A program made the translations under genes and the position numbers. From NCBI GenBank assembly GCA_001570385.1, contig BBYL01000019.1:124001-188000 (forward strand): a stretch of DNA of 64,000 nucleotides, written 5' to 3'. This DNA is from Microtetraspora glauca. Lineage in GTDB: Bacteria; Actinomycetota; Actinomycetes; Streptosporangiales; Streptosporangiaceae. Positions 53,452-61,464 of this stretch are shown here, piece after piece; position 1 is the first letter of the stretch, and the number at the start of each line of letters is the position of its first letter. The notes below the pieces were generated by a model. That model saw nothing but the letters and a program-made list of their open reading frames with translations, had not been told where the DNA came from and did no database searches.

Positions 53452-56400
53452 ATGGCAGGTGGCGGGTGGTTCGCGCGGTGGCCGGTGATCCGGCAGTTGC
53501 GGGGGCAGGACGGCAGGGGCGACGCCGCGCGGTCGGCGCGCACCGACGCGCTGCGGCCCCGCGTCGAGGAGGCGGACAGCGTCGCCCGATCCGTCTGCCC
53601 GTACTGCGCGGTCGGCTGCGGCCAGCTCGTCTACGTCAAGGACGGCAAGGTCAGCCAGATCGAGGGCGACCCCGACTCGCCCATCTCGCGAGGCAGGCTG
53701 TGCCCGAAGGGGTCGGCCAGCAAGCAGCTCGTCACCCACGCCGGCCGCCAGACCGCGGTGCTGTACCGCCGGCCGTACGGCACGGAGTGGGAGCCGCTCG
53801 ACCTCGACACCGCGATGGACATGATCGCCGACCGGGTCCTGCGGACCCGGCGGGACACCTGGCAGCAGGAGCACGAGGGCAGGGTCGTGCGGCGCACCCT
53901 GGGCATCGCCAGCCTGGGCGGGGCGACGCTCGACAACGAAGAGAACTACCTGATGAAGAAGCTCTACACCGCCCTCGGCGCGATCCAGGTGGAGAACCAG
54001 GCGCGCATTTGACACTCCTCCACCGTCCCCGGTCTGGGGGCCAGCTTCGGGCGCGGCGGCGCCACGACGTTCCAGCAGGATCTGGAACGCGCGGACTGCA
54101 TCGTCATCCAGGGGTCGAACATGGCCGAATGCCACCCCGTGGGATTCCAGTGGGTGGTGGAGGCCAGGGCCCGGGGAGCGAAGGTGTTCCACGTGGACCC
54201 GCGCTACACCCGGACCAGCGCGCTCGCCGACCGGTACACGCAGATCCGCGCGGGCAGTGACATCGTCCTGCTCGGCGCGCTGATCAACCACGTCCTGTCG
54301 AACGAGCTGGACTTCCGGGAGTACGTGCTGGCCTACACCAACGCGTCGACGATCGTGTCCGAGGACTACCGCGACACCGAGGACCTCGACGGCCTGTTCT
54401 CCGGATTCGACCACGAGACCCGGTCGTACGACCCGGCGAGCTGGTCGTACGAGGGGGCGCCCGAGGAGGCGGCGGCGGGGGAGCGCGCCGAGCAGGTCGA
54501 GGGCGGCAGGGCGCACGCGCGCACGGCGGGGCCCGACCAGTACGGCGCGGGCGGCGCGGCGGCGCTGCCGCGGCCGGCGGCGGACCCGACGCTGCGCCAC
54601 CCACGCTGCGTCTACCAGATACTCAAGCGGCACTTCGCGCGCTACACGGCGGAGACGGTCGAGGAGCTGTGCGGCGTGTCCCGGGAGGACTTCGCCGAGC
54701 TGGCCGAGGCGATCACCGCGAACTCCGGCAGGGAGCGCACCACCACGTGGGTGTACTCCGTCGGCTGGACCCAGCACACCGTGGGCGTGCAGTACATCAG
54801 GACCGCGTCCATCCTGCAGCTGCTGCTGGGCAACATCGGGCGGCCCGGCGGCGGCATCCTCGCGCTGCGCGGCCACGCGAGCATCCAGGGCTCGACCGAC
54901 ATCCCGACGCTGTTCAACATCCTGCCAGGATACCTGCCGATGCCGCACGCGCACCGGAACGAGACGCTCGACGACTACCTGGCGAGAGCCGGAGGGGACA
55001 CCGGCTTCTGGGGCAGGAAGCGCGCCTACATGGTGAGCCTGCTCAAGGCGTGGTGGGGCGACGCGGCGACCGAGGAGAACGGCTTCCGCTTCGACCACCT
55101 GCCGCGCCTCACCGGGGACCACGGCCACTACAACACGGTCATGGGTCAGATCGACGGCACGGTCAAGGGCTACTTCGTGGTGGGCGAGAACCCGGCCGTC
55201 GGCTCGTCGGGCGGGCGCGCGCAGCGCTTCGGCCTGGCCAACCTCGACTGGCTCGTCGTACGCGACCTGGCCCTGGTGGAGACGGCGACCTTCTGGAAGG
55301 ACGGCCCGGAGCTGGAGACCGGGGAGATGCGCACCGAGGAGATCGGCACCGAGGTGTTCTTCCTGCCCGCCGCGAGCCACGTGGAGAAGGAGGGCACCTT
55401 CACGAACACCCAGCGGCTGCTCCAGTGGCGGGAGAAGGCACTCGACCCGCCCGGCGACTGCCGTAGCGACCTGTGGTTCTACTACCACCTCGGCAGGCTG
55501 ATCAGGGAACGCGTGACCTCCGAGGAGAGGGACCTGCCGCTGCGCGAGCTCACCTGGGACTATCCCGAGGAGGGCGAGCATCGGGAGCCCTCGGCGTCGG
55601 CCGTGCTGCGGGAGATCGGCGGAGTCGGAGCGGACGGGCAGGCCCTGTCGGCGTACACCGAGCTCGAGCCGGACGGCTCCACCCGGTGCGGGTGCTGGAT
55701 CTACTGTGGCGTGTACGCCGACGAGGTCAACCAGGCGGCCAGGCGCAGACCGGGACGCGAGCAGAACCCTGAGGCCCTCGAATGGGGCTGGGCGTGGCCG
55801 GCCAACCGGCGCATCCTCTACAACCGCGCCTCGGCCGACCCCGAAGGACGCCCCTGGAGCGAGCGCAAGGCGTACATGTACTGGGACGAGGAGCGGGGCG
55901 AGTGGGCCGGGCCGGACGTGCCCGACTTCGAGAAGAACAAGCGGCCCGACTACCGCCCGCCGGAGAACGCGGCGGCGGAGGACGCGCTGTCCGGAATCGA
56001 CCCGTTCATCATGCAGACGGACGGGAAGGGCTGGCTGTTCGCCCCGGCGGGCCTGTCCGACGGGCCGCTGCCCGCCCACTACGAGCCCTTCGAGTCTCCC
56101 GTGCGCAACAGCCTGTACGGCCAGCAGTGCAACCCGGGCCTGCGGACCTACCCGCGCCCCGAGTCGCCGTACAACCCGGAGCGGTCGCCGCGCTTCCCGT
56201 ACGTGCTGACCACGTACCGGCTGACCGAGCATCACACGGCCGGTGCCATGAGCCGGCCGCTGGCCTACCTCGCGGAGCTGCAACCGGAGCTGTTCTGCGA
56301 GATGTCGCCGACGCTCGCCGCCGACCTGGGGCTGGCCAACGGCGACTGGGCCACGATCGTCACCAGCAGGACCGCGATCGAGGCCCGCGTGCTGGTCACG

Positions 56401-56643
56401 GAACGGGTCAGGCCGCTGCGGATCCAGGGGCGCGTCGTGCACCAGATCGGCCTGCCGTACCACTGGGGATGGGGATCCGGCGGTCTGGTCACCGGGGACG
56501 TCACGAACGACCTGTTGCCGATCGCGCTCGACCCCAACGTCTACATCCAGGAGAGCAAGGCGACGACCTGCGACGTACGACCGGGCCGGCGGCCACGGGG
56601 CGGGGACCTGCTCGCCATGATGGAGGAGTACCGGCATGGCTGA
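53452..56643 (+). CDS. Selenocysteine-containing formate dehydrogenase alpha subunit
   Basis: A 1063-residue catalytic subunit that reads through an in-frame UGA (54010-54012) as selenocysteine, Sec187. Motifs: N-terminal 4Fe-4S loop SVCPYCAVGCGQLVYVKDG, GDPDSPISRGRLCPKG, then ENQARI-Sec-HSSTVPGLGASFGRG, as in E. coli FdnG/FdoG (ARV-U-H), and NMAECHPVGF. The downstream frame stays intact for 877 codons, so this is recoding, not a nonsense mutation. No twin-arginine signal is seen, so it should be cytoplasmic. An Ala/Gly/Glu-rich insert lies near residues 340-375. ATG 53452 has AGGAC upstream. It overlaps the next gene by 8 bp. Confidence 0.95.
54010..54045 (+). promoter_or_regulatory. UGA Sec codon and SECIS-like hairpin
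   Basis: UGA at 54010-54012 is followed after 14 nt by CCCC (54027-54030), the loop GGTCT (54031-54035) and GGGG (54036-54039). The apical GGUCU loop, placed about 18 nt behind the UGA, is the element recognised by SelB in E. coli fdhF. This supports selenocysteine insertion. Confidence 0.85.
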
Positions 56644-57610
56644 GCGGATGGGGTTCTTCACCGACACGAGCATCTGCATCGGCTGCAAGGCGTGCGAGGT
56701 GGCCTGCAAGGAGTGGAACCAGCTCCCCGACGACGGGTTCCTGTTCCAGGCGACCTCCTACGACAACACGGTCGCGCTCGGGGCGAGCACCTGGCGGCAC
56801 GTCGCGTTCATCGAGCAGCAGCCTGTCTGGACGCCCGAGGGCGAGACCGGCGATCCGCTCCGGATCGGTCCCGACGGCCGCTGGCTGATGTCGTCGGACG
56901 TGTGCAAGCACTGCACGCACGCCGGTTGCCTGGACGTCTGTCCGACCGGCGCGTTGTTCCGCACCGAGTTCGACACCGTCGTCGTCCAGCCCGACATCTG
57001 CAACGGCTGCGGCTACTGCGTGCCCGCCTGCCCGTTCGGGGTGATCGATCGCAGGGAGGACGACGGCCGGGCCTGGAAGTGCACGATGTGCTACGACCGG
57101 CAGCGCGGCGGGCTGGAACCGGCCTGCGCGAAGGCGTGCCCCACGGACTCGATCCAGTTCGGCCCGCTCGACGAGCTGCGCGAGCGGGCCGCCGGCCGCG
57201 TGGCCGCCCTGCACGCCGAGGGCCGCACCGAGGCACGCCTGTACGGCGAGAGCCCCGGCGACGGGGTGGGCGGCATGGGCGCGTTCTTCCTGCTGCTCGA
57301 CGAGCCGGAGGTCTACGGCCTGCCGCCCGACCCCGTGGTGCCCACGCGGGACCTGCCCGCGATGTGGAGGTGGGCCGGGGCCGCCGCGCTGACCATGGTG
57401 GGCGCCGTCGCCGTGTCCTTCCTCGGCGCTGCCGTTGGCTCCGGCGGTGGCTCCGGCAGGTCCGCCGGTTCGAGCGGGTCCAGGGCGTTCGAGCAGGTTC
57501 GAGGGGTTCGAGGGGTCCTGGTTCGGGGGGTTCGGCGGTTCGGGGGGTTCGGCGGCTCGCCTCCGGCGGGGTGGCTTCCGATGAGGCGGTTCCAGGGGAG
57601 AGGCCGATGA
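56636..57610 (+). CDS. Formate dehydrogenase 4Fe-4S subunit (FdhB/FdoH type)
   Basis: A 324-residue electron-transfer subunit with sixteen Cys for four 4Fe-4S clusters: CIGCKACEVACKEWN, CKHCTHAGCLDVCPTGAL, CNGCGYCVPACPFGV, and CTMCYDRQ...CAKACPTDS. A C-terminal membrane anchor (AALTMVGAVAVSFLGAAVG, about 260) follows. After it, about 55 residues of Gly/Ser/Arg low-complexity sequence extend the protein beyond the normal end. It starts within the last codons of the alpha subunit and overlaps the NrfD gene (ATGA). Confidence 0.94.
   Translation: MAERMGFFTDTSICIGCKACEVACKEWNQLPDDGFLFQATSYDNTVALGASTWRHVAFIEQQPVWTPEGETGDPLRIGPDGRWLMSSDVCKHCTHAGCLDVCPTGALFRTEFDTVVVQPDICNGCGYCVPACPFGVIDRREDDGRAWKCTMCYDRQRGGLEPACAKACPTDSIQFGPLDELRERAAGRVAALHAEGRTEARLYGESPGDGVGGMGAFFLLLDEPEVYGLPPDPVVPTRDLPAMWRWAGAAALTMVGAVAVSFLGAAVGSGGGSGRSAGSSGSRAFEQVRGVRGVLVRGVRRFGGFGGSPPAGWLPMRRFQGRGR
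57428..57560 (+). repeat. GGTTCG-rich low-complexity tract in fdhB
   Basis: Repeated short units (GGCGGTGGCTCCGGC; GGTTCGAGGGGTTCGAGGGG; GGGGTTCGGCGGTTCGGGG) encode the Gly/Ser/Arg-rich tail of the FdhB subunit. The tract looks like slippage expansion. Confidence 0.75.
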
Positions 57611-58665
57611 CCAGGAGGTCGCGGGAGCGGGCCACGACGTCAGGGACGCCGTCGGGGACGGTGTCGGGGGTGGGGACGGTGTCGGTGGCAGGGACGGTGT
57701 CGGGGGTGGCAGGGACGGTGGGGGGCATGGTCTCAGGGACGGGGCCGGAGACGGTGCCGGAGGCGGAGTTCCGCTCCTACTACGGGCATCCCGTGATCAA
57801 GCGCCCGATCTGGCACGTGCCGCACATGCCGCTCTACCTCTACCTGGGCGGGCTGTCCGGGGCGTCGTCGCTCACCGCGGTCCTGGCCGGGCTCACCGGA
57901 CGCCACCGTCTGGCCCGCGCCGCGCGGATCACCGCCGCACTCGGGGCGTCCACGGGATCCGCCTTCCTGATCGCCGAGCTCGGCCGGCCCGCGCGGTTCC
58001 TGAACATGCTGCGGGTGTTCAAGCCGACCTCGCCGATGAGCGTCGGGTCGTGGATCCTGGCCGCTCAGGGCGGGCTGTCGGCGGCGGCGGCCGTGTCGGA
58101 CGTGACGGGGATCCTCCCTGCCGTCGGTGACGCCGCCGCCCTGGCGACCGTGGTGACCGGCCCGTTGACCGCGACCTACACGGCCGTGCTGGTGGCCGAC
58201 ACCGCCGTGCCCGCCTGGCACGCGGGCTATCGGGAGCTGCCGTTCCTGTTCGCCGGCAGCGCGTTGGCCAGCGCCGGAGCGGCGGGAATGCTGGCCACGC
58301 CCCGGGCGGAGGCCGGTCCCGCCCGTGCCGTGGCCCTCCTCGGGGCCGCCGTGGAGACGGCCGCCGCCACGCTCCTCGAACAACGGCTGGGGCTGGTCGG
58401 CGAGCCGTACCGGCAGGGCAGGGCCGGACTCCTGCTGCGTGCGGCGCGTGCTCTGACGGCGGGCGGCGGCCTGCTCACTCTGCTCGCGGGACGCAGCCGC
58501 GTCGCCACCGCCGCGTCCGGACTCGCCCTCACCGCCGGGGCGCTGTGCACCCGGTTCGGCGTCCTCGAGGCGGGCCGCGCCTCCGCCGCCGATCCGAAGT
58601 ACACGGTGGTGCCGCAGCGGGAGCGCGTCGAGACGGCAGGGCCGGCCTCCGTTCCCGGCCGATGA
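57607..58665 (+). CDS. NrfD-type membrane subunit of formate dehydrogenase
   Basis: A 352-residue polytopic quinone-interacting subunit in place of the cytochrome b (FdnI). It has about eight helices (LYLYLGGLSGASSLTAVLAG, GSAFLIAELGRPARFLNMLR, SPMSVGSWILAAQGGLSAAA, TATYTAVLVADTAVPAWHAG). FLNMLRVFKPTSPMSVGSW is characteristic of NrfD-like actinobacterial formate dehydrogenase subunits. The first 50 residues are a Thr/Val/Gly/Ser repeat tail before the conserved YYGHPVIKRPIWH. ATG 57607 overlaps the fdhB stop. Confidence 0.92.
   Translation: MTRRSRERATTSGTPSGTVSGVGTVSVAGTVSGVAGTVGGMVSGTGPETVPEAEFRSYYGHPVIKRPIWHVPHMPLYLYLGGLSGASSLTAVLAGLTGRHRLARAARITAALGASTGSAFLIAELGRPARFLNMLRVFKPTSPMSVGSWILAAQGGLSAAAAVSDVTGILPAVGDAAALATVVTGPLTATYTAVLVADTAVPAWHAGYRELPFLFAGSALASAGAAGMLATPRAEAGPARAVALLGAAVETAAATLLEQRLGLVGEPYRQGRAGLLLRAARALTAGGGLLTLLAGRSRVATAASGLALTAGALCTRFGVLEAGRASAADPKYTVVPQRERVETAGPASVPGR
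57655..57750 (+). repeat. Repeat tract at the nrfD 5' end
   Basis: Near-tandem units of about 20 bp (GGCAGGGACGGTGTCGGGGG and variants) encode repeated T-V-S-G-V/A-G residues in front of the conserved NrfD start. Similar in kind to the tract in fdhB just upstream. Confidence 0.75.
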
Positions 58666-58684
58666 GTTCGGCTCTCGCGGACCG

Positions 58685-58706
58685 ACCGCCGGTGCTCTCC
58701 GGCGGT
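58685..58706 (+). terminator. Strong hairpin after the formate dehydrogenase operon
   Basis: ACCGCCGG (58685-58692) and CCGGCGGT (58699-58706) form a perfect 8-bp stem with loop TGCTCT, 20 bp after the nrfD stop. There is no U-tract but TGGTTCA follows. Likely terminator. Confidence 0.6.
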
Positions 58707-58750
58707 GGTTCAGGTACAGAACGGCCCCCGCCCTCGTCGTTGCTTCTAGT

Positions 58751-58764
58751 GGTCGTCGCAACAC
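58751..58764 (+). repeat. Left inverted end of IS30 relic
   Basis: 14 bp, GGTCGTCGCAACAC, 19 bp before the transposase ATG. Confidence 0.7.
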
Positions 58765-58782
58765 CCCAGATGAGGGGATGCG

Positions 58783-59226
58783 ATGGACTTCGAGATCCGG
58801 GAGGACCGGGAAAGCAGTCGGGGCCGCGGGGCGCTTTCCCGTGAGCGGGCGGCATACTTGCGGCTCGTGCAGCAGGGCTTGAGCAACCAGGAGGCATGCC
58901 GGATCGTCGGCATCAACTCCCGAACGGGACGACGATGGCGTAACGGACGCAATCCGACCGGCAAGAACGTGGGGGCGCTACCGATCACATCGGCGGCGCC
59001 CCGAGATGCATGTGTGCCACGAGACCATCTACCAGGCGCTCTACGTCCAAGGCCGCGGCGAACTGCGCCGCGAGCTGACCTGGGCGCTGCGCACCGGCCG
59101 CGCCATGCGCAAGCCCCGCCGCCTGGCCCAGCAGCGCCAGCCCCGCTACAGCACACCCATGGTCATGATCAGCGAGCGACCCGCCGAGGTCGACGACCGA
59201 GCCGTGCCCGGCCACTGGGAAGGTGA
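58783..59226 (+). pseudogene. IS30-family transposase, broken
   Basis: ATG 58783 opens a frame with the IS30 N-terminal helix-turn-helix region (YLRLVQQGLSNQEACRIVGI, GRRWRNGRNPTGKN). At about 58985 the frame switches and the sequence jumps to the middle of the family (EMHVCHETIYQALYVQG, STPMVMISERPAEVDDRAVP, GHWEGD). About 130 residues between are deleted, and from 59227 the sequence is foreign. The catalytic DDE core starts at GHWEGD, so the enzyme is inactive. Confidence 0.85.
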
Positions 59227-60063
59227 TTGCGCTTGGCTTCGTTCGCGAGATTGGGCGCCAGATGTTCGCGACTTCCGGCGCCGCGTGCCGAGATGTTCGT
59301 GAGAACCGGCACCACTTGTGGATCTTGCCCGCCGGTGGCGCCGGCGGTAGCTCCGGAGCCCGTTCACCCTCCGTGCAATCAATCATGAACCGAGCCGGGT
59401 GCGAGTGCGCGGGTCTGCCGATGAGCGCGCACCCCTGGCTTCCGGAGCGACGTCACGTGACGAGCACGGCGGTGAGCATCGAGAGATACGACTCATGGGC
59501 GAGGCGCAGGCTGTCAAGGTCGGACGTCTCGAACCACGCCACAGCGTCGTGCTCGTCCGGCGCGGCGTTGACGGGTGTTCCGGTCCACCTGTCGACCAAC
59601 CAGATCTGCATGTCGAACGTCGCGGTCCGGATCTCATGCATCGGCGGGCCGGACGGCTCCGATGCCGTGATTGCCAACTCCTCCCGAAGCTCGCGGACAA
59701 GGCTCTCTTTCGGATCCTCCCCCTCCTCAACATGACCGCCCGGCAGGTCCCACACGTCGGGATACCAACGGCGTCCGGCGCTTCGATGACACAGCAACAC
59801 CCGATCGCCGTCGCGAAGAACGGCCGTCACAATCCGGACCGGACCGGAGCCGTCAGCGGAGATCGTCATCGGCACATTCTGCCCCATGCGGATCTGCCGC
59901 AGACAAGGCGCGTTCCGCCTCCGACACCCGTCACCGTGCGTGAGCGGTGCGCTGGCCGACGACAGACATATCCCACCCCCACTGAGGGGTGGCGCCCAAA
60001 CTCACGAACATCGAGATCGGCGAGATTCCGCTGGTGCCGAAACTCACGAACAAAGCCAGGTGA
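59227..60063. mobile_element. Nested insertion with inverted iteron ends
   Basis: The left end 59227-59315 (on the minus strand) and the right end 59987-60063 (on the plus strand) share sequence: an outer CTCACGAACAAAGCC-like motif, and a repeated inner motif GGYGCCNAANCTCRCGAACA. There are three copies on the left and two on the right. The left junction cuts exactly into the IS30 transposase after its GHWEGD codons. The NUDIX gene is inside. No transposase is present, so it would be a non-autonomous element. Confidence 0.5.
59453..59887 (-). CDS. NUDIX hydrolase
   Basis: A 144-residue NUDIX-fold protein. It has the Nudix box GGHVEEGEDPKESLVRELRE followed by ELAI (G-5x-E-7x-REUxEExGU, with the metal-binding Glu residues kept). 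It hydrolyses a nucleoside diphosphate linked to another group; substrate unknown. ATG 59887, or ATG 59869 which has GGGGCAG before it. It lies inside the nested inverted-repeat element within the IS30 relic, so it may be carried as cargo. Confidence 0.9.
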   Translation of the reverse strand: MGQNVPMTISADGSGPVRIVTAVLRDGDRVLLCHRSAGRRWYPDVWDLPGGHVEEGEDPKESLVRELREELAITASEPSGPPMHEIRTATFDMQIWLVDRWTGTPVNAAPDEHDAVAWFETSDLDSLRLAHESYLSMLTAVLVT

Positions 60064-60093
60064 GGTTGGAGTGCCTGTTCCTGCAACCCTTGA

Positions 60094-60573
60094 TCACGGC
60101 GTCGTTTGCGCCAGTTCCTCAAGCTGCTGGACGACCTTGTCGATCGGCGCACAAGCGTCAATCTCGACAGTGGAGGTGGCCCTGAGCAGCGGCTCCACGT
60201 TGGCCAGGTCACGCAGGATGGCCTCACGTTCCTCAGGGCGCTTGCCGAAGGGGTTGTTGGTTCGCGTCGCGATGCGGGCAAGCATGATCTCAGCGGGAGC
60301 GCTGAGCAGGACGACGTGGTCGAATTGCGGGTAGAACCGACCCTGATTTGACTTGCAGCCGGCCACGAAGAGGGCGCCCTCACCATGGTTGGCGAGCAGG
60401 TCGCTGATAGCCGGCTCCTGCCACACCCAATCAGTGGATCCGTCCGACAGGGTCACCCAGTGGCTCCACTCGTCGGTGTCAGTATCGACGGCGCGATGAC
60501 CCCGGGCCGCCAGCATCTCTAACGCCGTGGACTTGCCGGTGCCAGACATCCCCGTGACCAAGATCTTCGCCAT
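60094..60573 (-). CDS. P-loop NTPase/kinase-like protein
   Basis: A 159-residue AAA/kinase-like P-loop protein. Walker A is GMSGTGKSTALE near residue 10, with DTDTDEW and HVVLLSAP (Walker-B-like DHVVLL) further on, and a lid Arg region (RTNNPFGKRPEERE). It resembles small nucleotide or shikimate/gluconate-kinase-fold proteins; substrate unknown. ATG 60573. It sits between the nested element and the right IS30 end, so it also appears to be a passenger. Confidence 0.85.
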   Translation of the reverse strand: MAKILVTGMSGTGKSTALEMLAARGHRAVDTDTDEWSHWVTLSDGSTDWVWQEPAISDLLANHGEGALFVAGCKSNQGRFYPQFDHVVLLSAPAEIMLARIATRTNNPFGKRPEEREAILRDLANVEPLLRATSTVEIDACAPIDKVVQQLEELAQTTP

Positions 60574-60734
60574 CAGCCGAGACTACCGAACCGCCCCGAT
60601 CTCGGCCGGCTTCATGTCACCCTCGTTGGCGATCTGCCGGCTTCCGGCTGTGGGCTTCCGTAGCCCCTGCAACTCGGGGACTACGGAAACCCAGTCGGCT
60701 CGCTATGCTGGCCGTCGCCAGTAATGGATCAACG

Positions 60735-60748
60735 TGTTGCGACGACCC
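60735..60748 (-). repeat. Right inverted end of IS30 relic
   Basis: GTGTTGCGACGACC, the exact inverse of 58751-58764. Confidence 0.7.
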
Positions 60749-60799
60749 CTCGAATGCACCCGTCGGGGGCGGGGGCCGTTCTCGTCCGCGCTGATGCGA

Positions 60800-61120
60800 T
60801 CAGCAGCGGTCGGCGCCGTCGAAGTTCCTGGGGCCCCGCGGCACTTTGCTCTTGATGGTGTCGCCGGGCCGCGCGGTCTGGCAGCTCCCGTCCACGCCGT
60901 TCGCCCAGACGATCTTCAGGTTAAGTGAGTAGCCGCAGTCGTTTCGGGCGTAGCCGGTCTTGGTGATGGTCCCGGTGTTCTGCCAGACGGCGACGCAGGA
61001 CGGGGCGTTGCCCGCCGGGATCGCCGAAGTGGACGCCGCGGCGATGCCGTGGAGGGCGAAGACACTGATGCCGACGCCGAGAGTGGTCGTGGTGAGCGCG
61101 GTCCTGAGACGTGTACGCAC
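60800..61120 (-). CDS. Secreted tendamistat-like small protein
   Basis: A 106-residue preprotein from GTG 61120 (AAAGGGA upstream) with a signal peptide (LRTALTTTTLGVGISVFALH, cleavage near AAAST). The mature part, about 75 residues, has four Cys spaced like the alpha-amylase inhibitor tendamistat: SCVAVWQ, NDCGYSL, GSCQTARPGD and a terminal DRC. The inhibitory Trp-Arg-Tyr motif between the first two Cys is absent (NTGTITKTG instead), so amylase inhibition is doubtful. Many actinobacteria secrete such proteins with unknown targets. It probably forms two disulfides and a beta barrel. Confidence 0.75.
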   Translation of the reverse strand: MRTRLRTALTTTTLGVGISVFALHGIAAASTSAIPAGNAPSCVAVWQNTGTITKTGYARNDCGYSLNLKIVWANGVDGSCQTARPGDTIKSKVPRGPRNFDGADRC

Positions 61121-61401
61121 GGCCGGTGGTCCCTTTCTCTGCCGGGGGAATGATGAGCGCGGTCCTCCCGTCCTTGCAGGGCTGTCGCGCATGGTGCGGC
61201 AAGGCGGGAGCAAGGTCACGATCTCAACGGTGCCGGGGGTTCGGCTACGGCCGCGACCGACAAGGCGTTTCCGGCGGCTTGATGGCGTGGCGACCGTAAC
61301 GATGTGCGGGTGTCGCTGGAAATGGGGAGGCACCGCGCATAGGGGGTGAACTGCGGAGATGCCCGGGATGCGGCGGCCGCGGAGTGACGCTGAGCGCCCC
61401 C

Positions 61402-61464
61402 GTGACGGCGCTCAGCGCAGTCGCAGCGCGCCCCTGTGACGGCGCTCAGCGCAGTCGCAGCGCG
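61402..61464. repeat. 29-bp direct repeat at the selD 3' end
   Basis: Two identical copies (61402-61430 and 61436-61464). The second encodes the last residues and stop of selD; the first lies just beyond the stop. It suggests a slippage or duplication event. Confidence 0.85.

Larger units (their letters stand above)
58751..60748. mobile_element. IS30-family relic with inverted ends and passenger genes
   Basis: GGTCGTCGCAACAC at 58751-58764 and its perfect inverse GTGTTGCGACGACC at 60735-60748 bound about 2.0 kb. Just inside the left end lies a broken IS30 transposase. The C-terminal DDE part is missing; between the ends are a NUDIX gene, a P-loop kinase gene and a second inverted-repeat insertion. 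Target duplications are not evident. The right end could also belong to another copy. Confidence 0.65.

Noticed and set aside
54010..54012. Premature stop, i.e. formate dehydrogenase pseudogene
   Set aside because: The stop is at the known Sec position, is followed by a SECIS-like hairpin, and the frame continues intact; selD and tRNA-Sec are nearby.
53419..56709. 1096-codon open frame on the minus strand opposite the Sec formate dehydrogenase
   Set aside because: It has no domain, is rich in Arg/Val/Pro/Gly, and mirrors a strongly supported gene. Long antisense frames are normal in very GC-rich DNA.
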